The position numbers were made by a program, and so were the translations under genes. Positions 59,938-64,000 of a stretch of DNA of 64,000 nucleotides are shown piece by piece. The stretch spans positions 6,076,001-6,140,000 of the forward strand of contig NZ_BAABIS010000001.1 in NCBI RefSeq assembly GCF_039542905.1, given 5' to 3'. The stretch comes from Kitasatospora terrestris. GTDB lineage: Bacteria > Actinomycetota > Actinomycetes > Streptomycetales > Streptomycetaceae. Each line of letters begins with the position of its first letter. Within the stretch, counting starts at the first letter, position 1. The notes under the pieces were generated by a model. The model made no database searches and had not been told where the DNA came from. It saw nothing but the letters and a program-made list of their open reading frames with translations.

Positions 59938-61830
59938 ATGACAACGGGGGCTGGCATGTGGGGTCGGGGCACCGTGCTGGGCGGGCGCTACACGCTCGTC
60001 GAGCGGATCGGCGGCGGCGCGATGGGCGACGTCTGGCAGGCCGAGGACGGGGTGCTGGAACGCCGGGTCGCGGTGAAGATCCTGCTCCCCGCCCTGCTGG
60101 ACGACGAGCGCTTCGCCCGGCGCTTCCGCCGTGAGGCGCGGATCGTCGCCGGGCTGAGCCACCCCGGCGTGGTCGACGTCCACGACTACGGCGAGAGCGA
60201 GACCGGACCCGGCAGCGGTCCGGCCGCGTACATCGTGATGGAGCTGGTCGAGGGCGAGCCGCTGCACGAGGTGCTGGCCGCGCGTGGCCCACTGCCCGTC
60301 GAGCAGGCCCTCGACCTGGTCGCCCAGGCAGCCGAGGCGCTGCACGAGGCGCACGGCAAGGACGTGGTGCACCGCGACATCAAGCCCTCCAACCTGATGC
60401 TGCGCCGGGACGGGCGGATCACCGTCACGGACTTCGGCATCGCCCGCGCCGAGGGCGGGACGAAGATCACCGCCACCCACGCGGTGCTCGGCACCGCCCT
60501 GTACGTGGCGCCCGAGCAGGCCGAGGGCCGGGCGGTGACGCCCGCGAGCGACCTCTACTCGCTCGGCGCGGTCTGCTACGAACTGCTCACCGGAGAGCCG
60601 CCGTTCACCGGCGAAGCGGTCCTGGAGGTGGTGCTCAAGCACATCCGGGAGCCCGCGCCGGAGCTGCCGGAGGGCTTCCCGCCGGCGGTCCGCGCGTTCG
60701 TCGCCCGGGCGCTGCGGAAGGAGCCGGAGGAGCGGCACCCGGACGCCGCGGCGATGGCCGCCGCCGCGCGGGCCGCGGCCGCCGGTCGGACGGTCGTGGA
60801 GCCGGTGCCCGCCGTGGAGCCGGTGCCCGCTGTGGAGCCGGAGCCTGCCGCGCCCGCGCCGGCCGCGCCCGCGGGCCCGGCGCCGGTGGTGGAGGCGGCG
60901 ACGCAGGCCGGCGGCGGGCGGCCCCGGCGGCGCGGGATCCTGGTGCCGCTGGTGGTGCCGGTGGTGATCTCGGTCGGCGCGGGCACCGTGTGGATGGTGG
61001 AGGCCGCGCCGTTCCGTACCGACCAGGGCGGCCGGCAGGGCACGGCGAGCGCGCCCCTCACTCCGGGTGGCGGCTCCGGCTCCGGTGCCGCGGCGGGGTC
61101 CACGGCGCCCGGCGGCTCGGCCGCACCCTCCGCGGCCGGGGACGTGCCGCCGGGCGCGGCGTCCGGCGCGGCGGCGGGCGGGACGCAGCCGGGTGCGGAG
61201 GCGGGCGGTGCCGCGGCCGGAGGCGTCGGCGCGGGTACGGGCGCGGGGGCGGGTGCCGGTACGGGTACCGGCTCCGGCTCGGGTGCCGGTTCGGGCTCGG
61301 GCTCGGGCTCCGGTGCGGCGGCCGGGGGCGGCGGCGCGGCAGCCGGGGGCGGCGGGAGCACCCCGACGCGGACCGCGCAGCCCGCGCCGTCCACGCCCGC
61401 ACCCGGGCCGACCCGGCCCGCCAACTGCGGCGGCGACCACTGGGGCGACATCGTCAACGTCGGCTCGGGCCGCAAGCTCGGGCCGGCCACCGACAGCCTC
61501 ACCGACAACACCCCGGTGCTGATGGGCGGTCGGAGCCAGTACGGCTGGGTGCGGGAGTTCGGGTCCTTCGACGGGTTCCGGGTGTGCAACCTGGGTTCGC
61601 CGGCACTCGCCTTCCAGGCCACCTTCGACGGCTCGGCGCCGCCGGTCGTGCTCGGCACCACGTTCCCGAACACCACCTCCTGGCGGCTCGCCGACGCCGG
61701 CGGCGGCACGTACTACATCAAGGACTTCCAGGGGCAGTACTGCCTGACCGACAACGGCGCCGGGCGCCAGCCCGTCCTCCAGGCCTGCACGCCGGGCAAC
61801 GGCGCGCAGCGCTTCCGGGTGCCGTCCTGA
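59938..61830 (+). CDS. Ser/Thr protein kinase with ricin-like extracellular domain
   Basis: This 630-aa transmembrane kinase has its catalytic domain at residues about 17-270: glycine loop ERIGGGAMGDVW, lysine in VAVKIL, HRDIKPSNLM and DFGIARAEG. An Ala/Pro juxtamembrane stretch precedes the membrane helix (ILVPLVVPVVISVGAGTVWM, about 340-360). A Gly/Ser/Ala linker of about 130 residues then leads to a C-terminal domain of about 130 residues resembling a ricin/RICIN fold (DIVNVGSGRKLGPATDS, YYIKDFQGQYCLTDN, GAQRFRVPS). ATG 59956 is an alternative start. It may sense a carbohydrate or wall fragment. Confidence 0.93.
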   Translation: MTTGAGMWGRGTVLGGRYTLVERIGGGAMGDVWQAEDGVLERRVAVKILLPALLDDERFARRFRREARIVAGLSHPGVVDVHDYGESETGPGSGPAAYIVMELVEGEPLHEVLAARGPLPVEQALDLVAQAAEALHEAHGKDVVHRDIKPSNLMLRRDGRITVTDFGIARAEGGTKITATHAVLGTALYVAPEQAEGRAVTPASDLYSLGAVCYELLTGEPPFTGEAVLEVVLKHIREPAPELPEGFPPAVRAFVARALRKEPEERHPDAAAMAAAARAAAAGRTVVEPVPAVEPVPAVEPEPAAPAPAAPAGPAPVVEAATQAGGGRPRRRGILVPLVVPVVISVGAGTVWMVEAAPFRTDQGGRQGTASAPLTPGGGSGSGAAAGSTAPGGSAAPSAAGDVPPGAASGAAAGGTQPGAEAGGAAAGGVGAGTGAGAGAGTGTGSGSGAGSGSGSGSGAAAGGGGAAAGGGGSTPTRTAQPAPSTPAPGPTRPANCGGDHWGDIVNVGSGRKLGPATDSLTDNTPVLMGGRSQYGWVREFGSFDGFRVCNLGSPALAFQATFDGSAPPVVLGTTFPNTTSWRLADAGGGTYYIKDFQGQYCLTDNGAGRQPVLQACTPGNGAQRFRVPS

Positions 61831-61924
61831 CCTGCGGCGCGTGGCGACTGATCTCCGGTCAGGCGGTCGCATAGTCTGACCCCGCCGCCCGCCCGACGGG
61901 GCGGCGGAGCCGACGGGAGGACAT

Positions 61925-63886
61925 GTGGTCGCCGCCGCACCGGTCGAGGGGGGTTCGGCGCGCAGCCGGTTCCGCGCGTGGCTGCTGGAGGGCCTGTCCG
62001 ACATGGCCAAGCAGCACCCAGGACCGCACGCCCAGACGCCGCCCGAGCACAAGGGGCAGCGCTGGTGGAAGGTCATGTGCCTGACCGGCCTGGACTACTT
62101 CTCCACGCTCGGCTACCAGCCGGGCATCGCCGCCCTCGCGGCCGGGGCGCTGTCGCCGGTGGCGACCGTCGTGCTGGTGATGGTGACCCTGTTCGGCGCG
62201 CTGCCGGTGTACCGGCGGGTGGCCCAGGAGAGCCCGCACGGCGAAGGGTCGATCGCCATGCTGGAGCGGCTGCTGTCGTTCTGGAAGGGCAAGCTGTTCG
62301 TGCTGGCCCTGCTGGGCTTCGCGGCCACCGACTTCCTGATCACCATCACGCTGTCCGCCGCCGACGCCACCGCCCACCTGGTGGAGAACCCGCACCTGAG
62401 CAGCGCGCTCGACGGCAAGCAGGTGCTGATCACCCTGCTGCTGATCTCGCTGCTCGGCGCGGTGTTCCTGAAGGGCTTCGGCGAGGCGATCGGCCTGGCG
62501 GTCGGCCTGGTCGCGGTCTACCTGGCGCTGAACGTGGTGGTGATCGCGGTCGGGCTGTGGCACGTGCTGACCGATCCGGGCCTGATCGGCGACTGGACGG
62601 ACGCGCTCTCCGCCGAGCACAGCAGCCCGCTCGCCATGATCGGCGTCGCCCTGGTGGTCTTCCCCAAGCTGGCGCTCGGCCTGTCCGGCTTCGAGACCGG
62701 GGTCGCGGTGATGCCGCACATCGAGGGCGACCGGGACGACACCGAGGAGAAGCCGACCGGGCGGATCCGCGGCGCCCGCAAGCTGCTCACCACCGCAGCG
62801 CTGATCATGAGCGTCGCCCTGATCACCACCAGCTTCATCACCACCCTGCTCATCCCCGAGTCCGCCTTCGAGCCGGGCGGCGCGGCCAACGGACGGGCGC
62901 TCGCGTACCTGGCGCACGAGTACCTGGGCGGTGCGTTCGGCTCCGTCTACGACCTGTCGACCATCCTGATCCTGTGGTTCGCCGGCGCCTCGGCGATGGC
63001 CGGACTGCTCAACCTGATGCCGCGCTACCTGCCCCGGTACGGCATGGCCCCGCACTGGGCGCGGGCCGTGCGCCCGATGGTCCTGGTGCTCACCGCCATC
63101 GCCTTCCTGGTCACCTGGATCTTCGACGCCAGCGTCGACGCCCAGGGCGGCGCCTACGCCACCGGCGTCCTGGTGCTGATCACCTCGGCGGCGATCGCGG
63201 TGACCATCGCCGCGCACGCCGCCCGGCAGCGCCGCTGGACCGTCGGCTTCGCGGTGATCGCCGCGGTCTTCGTCTACACCACGGCGGCCAACATCGCCGA
63301 GCGGCCGGACGGCGTGAAGATCGGAGCCTGCTTCATCGCCGCCATCATCCTGGTCTCGATCGCCTCCCGGCTCGCCCGGGCCTTCGAGCTCCGCGTCACC
63401 GACGTGGTCCTGGACGGGGTCGCCGACCGCTTCGTCCGGGACACCGCGCACCGCACCATCCGGCTGATCGCCAACGAGCCGAACAGCCGCGACCTCTCCG
63501 AGTACCGCGACAAGGCGCACCAGATCCGCACCGACAACGACCTGCCGGCCGAGGACGACCTGGTCTTCGTCGAGGTGACGGTGCTCGACCCGTCCGACTT
63601 CGAGGCGGAGCTGCGGGTCCGCGGCGAGGTGCTGCACGACCGGTACCGGGTGCTGACCCTGGAGCACTCCAGCGTGCCGAACGCACTCGCCGCGCTGCTG
63701 CTGCACGTCCGCGACCGCACCGGGCAGCAGCCGCACATCTACTTCGAGTGGACCGAGGGCAACCCCTTCGCGCAGTTCCTGCGGTTCTTCCTGTTCGGGC
63801 AGGGCGAGGTCGCGCCGGTCACCCGCGAGGTGCTCCGCGAGGCCGAGCCCGACCGCACCCGCCGCCCCCGCGTCCACGTCGGCTGA
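61925..63886 (+). CDS. APC-superfamily transporter with C-terminal soluble domain
   Basis: This 653-aa protein starts at GTG 61925 after GGGAGG. About twelve membrane segments follow a hydrophilic N-terminus (residues about 45-490; CLTGLDYFSTLGYQPGIAAL, LLGFAATDFLITITLSAADA, LSGFETGVAVMPHIEGDRDD). The last 160 residues form a soluble domain (VFVEVTVLDPSDFEAELRVR, HIYFEWTEGNPFAQFLRFF). The family is widespread in actinobacteria and often labelled amino acid transporter; ion transport is also conceivable, as for the KimA-like protein at 22737. It follows the kinase by 94 bp on the same strand. Confidence 0.87.
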   Translation: MVAAAPVEGGSARSRFRAWLLEGLSDMAKQHPGPHAQTPPEHKGQRWWKVMCLTGLDYFSTLGYQPGIAALAAGALSPVATVVLVMVTLFGALPVYRRVAQESPHGEGSIAMLERLLSFWKGKLFVLALLGFAATDFLITITLSAADATAHLVENPHLSSALDGKQVLITLLLISLLGAVFLKGFGEAIGLAVGLVAVYLALNVVVIAVGLWHVLTDPGLIGDWTDALSAEHSSPLAMIGVALVVFPKLALGLSGFETGVAVMPHIEGDRDDTEEKPTGRIRGARKLLTTAALIMSVALITTSFITTLLIPESAFEPGGAANGRALAYLAHEYLGGAFGSVYDLSTILILWFAGASAMAGLLNLMPRYLPRYGMAPHWARAVRPMVLVLTAIAFLVTWIFDASVDAQGGAYATGVLVLITSAAIAVTIAAHAARQRRWTVGFAVIAAVFVYTTAANIAERPDGVKIGACFIAAIILVSIASRLARAFELRVTDVVLDGVADRFVRDTAHRTIRLIANEPNSRDLSEYRDKAHQIRTDNDLPAEDDLVFVEVTVLDPSDFEAELRVRGEVLHDRYRVLTLEHSSVPNALAALLLHVRDRTGQQPHIYFEWTEGNPFAQFLRFFLFGQGEVAPVTREVLREAEPDRTRRPRVHVG

Positions 63887-63910
63887 CCCGGGACGCCTGA
63901 CCGCGGGGGT

Positions 63911-63950
63911 GCGCCGGAGGGGGTGTGCCTGACAGGATCCCCTCCGGCGC
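63911..63950 (+). terminator. Hairpin terminator after the second APC gene
   Basis: GCGCCGGAGGGG (63911-63922) pairs with CCCCTCCGGCGC (63939-63950), a 12-bp stem with a 16-nt loop. Beyond it, ATG 63994 with GGAGGGG upstream could begin another plus-strand gene, but only two codons are visible before the window ends. Confidence 0.7.
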
Positions 63951-64000
63951 GGACGCCGGTCGGTGCGTCCCCGTGGCGGAGGGGTGTGGGGCGATGGACG

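Overview
The window is a stretch of high-GC actinobacterial chromosome, most likely from Streptomyces or the closely related Kitasatospora. The evidence is strong third-position GC bias, many GTG starts, 4-nt start/stop overlaps, and family content typical of Streptomycetaceae (481-aa GAPDH, TipA-like MerR protein, SigE-group ECF factor, MT0933-type antitoxin homologue, large Ser/Thr kinase). There are no rRNA or tRNA genes, CRISPR array, prophage or biosynthetic cluster. One IS1182-type insertion sequence is present.

Layout. 1-8177: an alpha-glucan utilisation locus. It has a LacI-family repressor (cut by the window edge), an ABC sugar importer (lipoprotein and two permeases), an intracellular GH13 alpha-glucosidase, and a secreted beta-helix enzyme whose three aspartates are spaced as in GH87 alpha-1,3-glucanases. 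8341-10694: DUF2000/AraC pair and an XRE-type regulator with an apparent ATC start. 10945-14612: operon of secreted phosphoesterase, anchored TolB-like propeller and MFS transporter. 14613-16314: IS1182-type element inserted in a CTAG shared by two convergent stop codons. 16315-22562: small enzymes and regulators, including a PLP aldolase/deaminase divergent from an aldonolactone oxidase across a large double operator. 22737-29490: potassium region with a KimA-like APC transporter, then kdpFABC preceded by an extra 27-aa membrane peptide; kdpDE are absent. 29630-35099: TipA-like regulator, ECF sigma factor with an anchored partner, GNAT, LysE and MFS genes.

35265-51733 is an L-arabinose/arabinan regulon. 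It comprises a LacI-family regulator, araB-araD-araA, an aldose epimerase, two secreted GH43 enzymes with different binding modules, a multiple-sugar ABC importer (chvE-mmsA-mmsB) and gap. Operators of the form TGTTAnCG-nTAACA recur. At three promoters the operator lies at exactly the same place relative to a TTGACR -35 element, which ties araB, the importer and a promoter aimed at gap into one circuit.

51842-63886 is mixed: antitoxin-like protein, DJ-1/PfpI protein, BtuF-like metal receptor, hydrolase/DUF4097 pair facing an IS30-HTH/GbsR fusion regulator, an ArsR-SRPBCC-TIGR03086 operon with two palindromic operators, a FhuF-like/LysR pair, a Ser/Thr kinase with a ricin-like extracellular domain, and a second APC transporter.

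Functional calls come from reading translated sequence and remembered family features. No database search was run.
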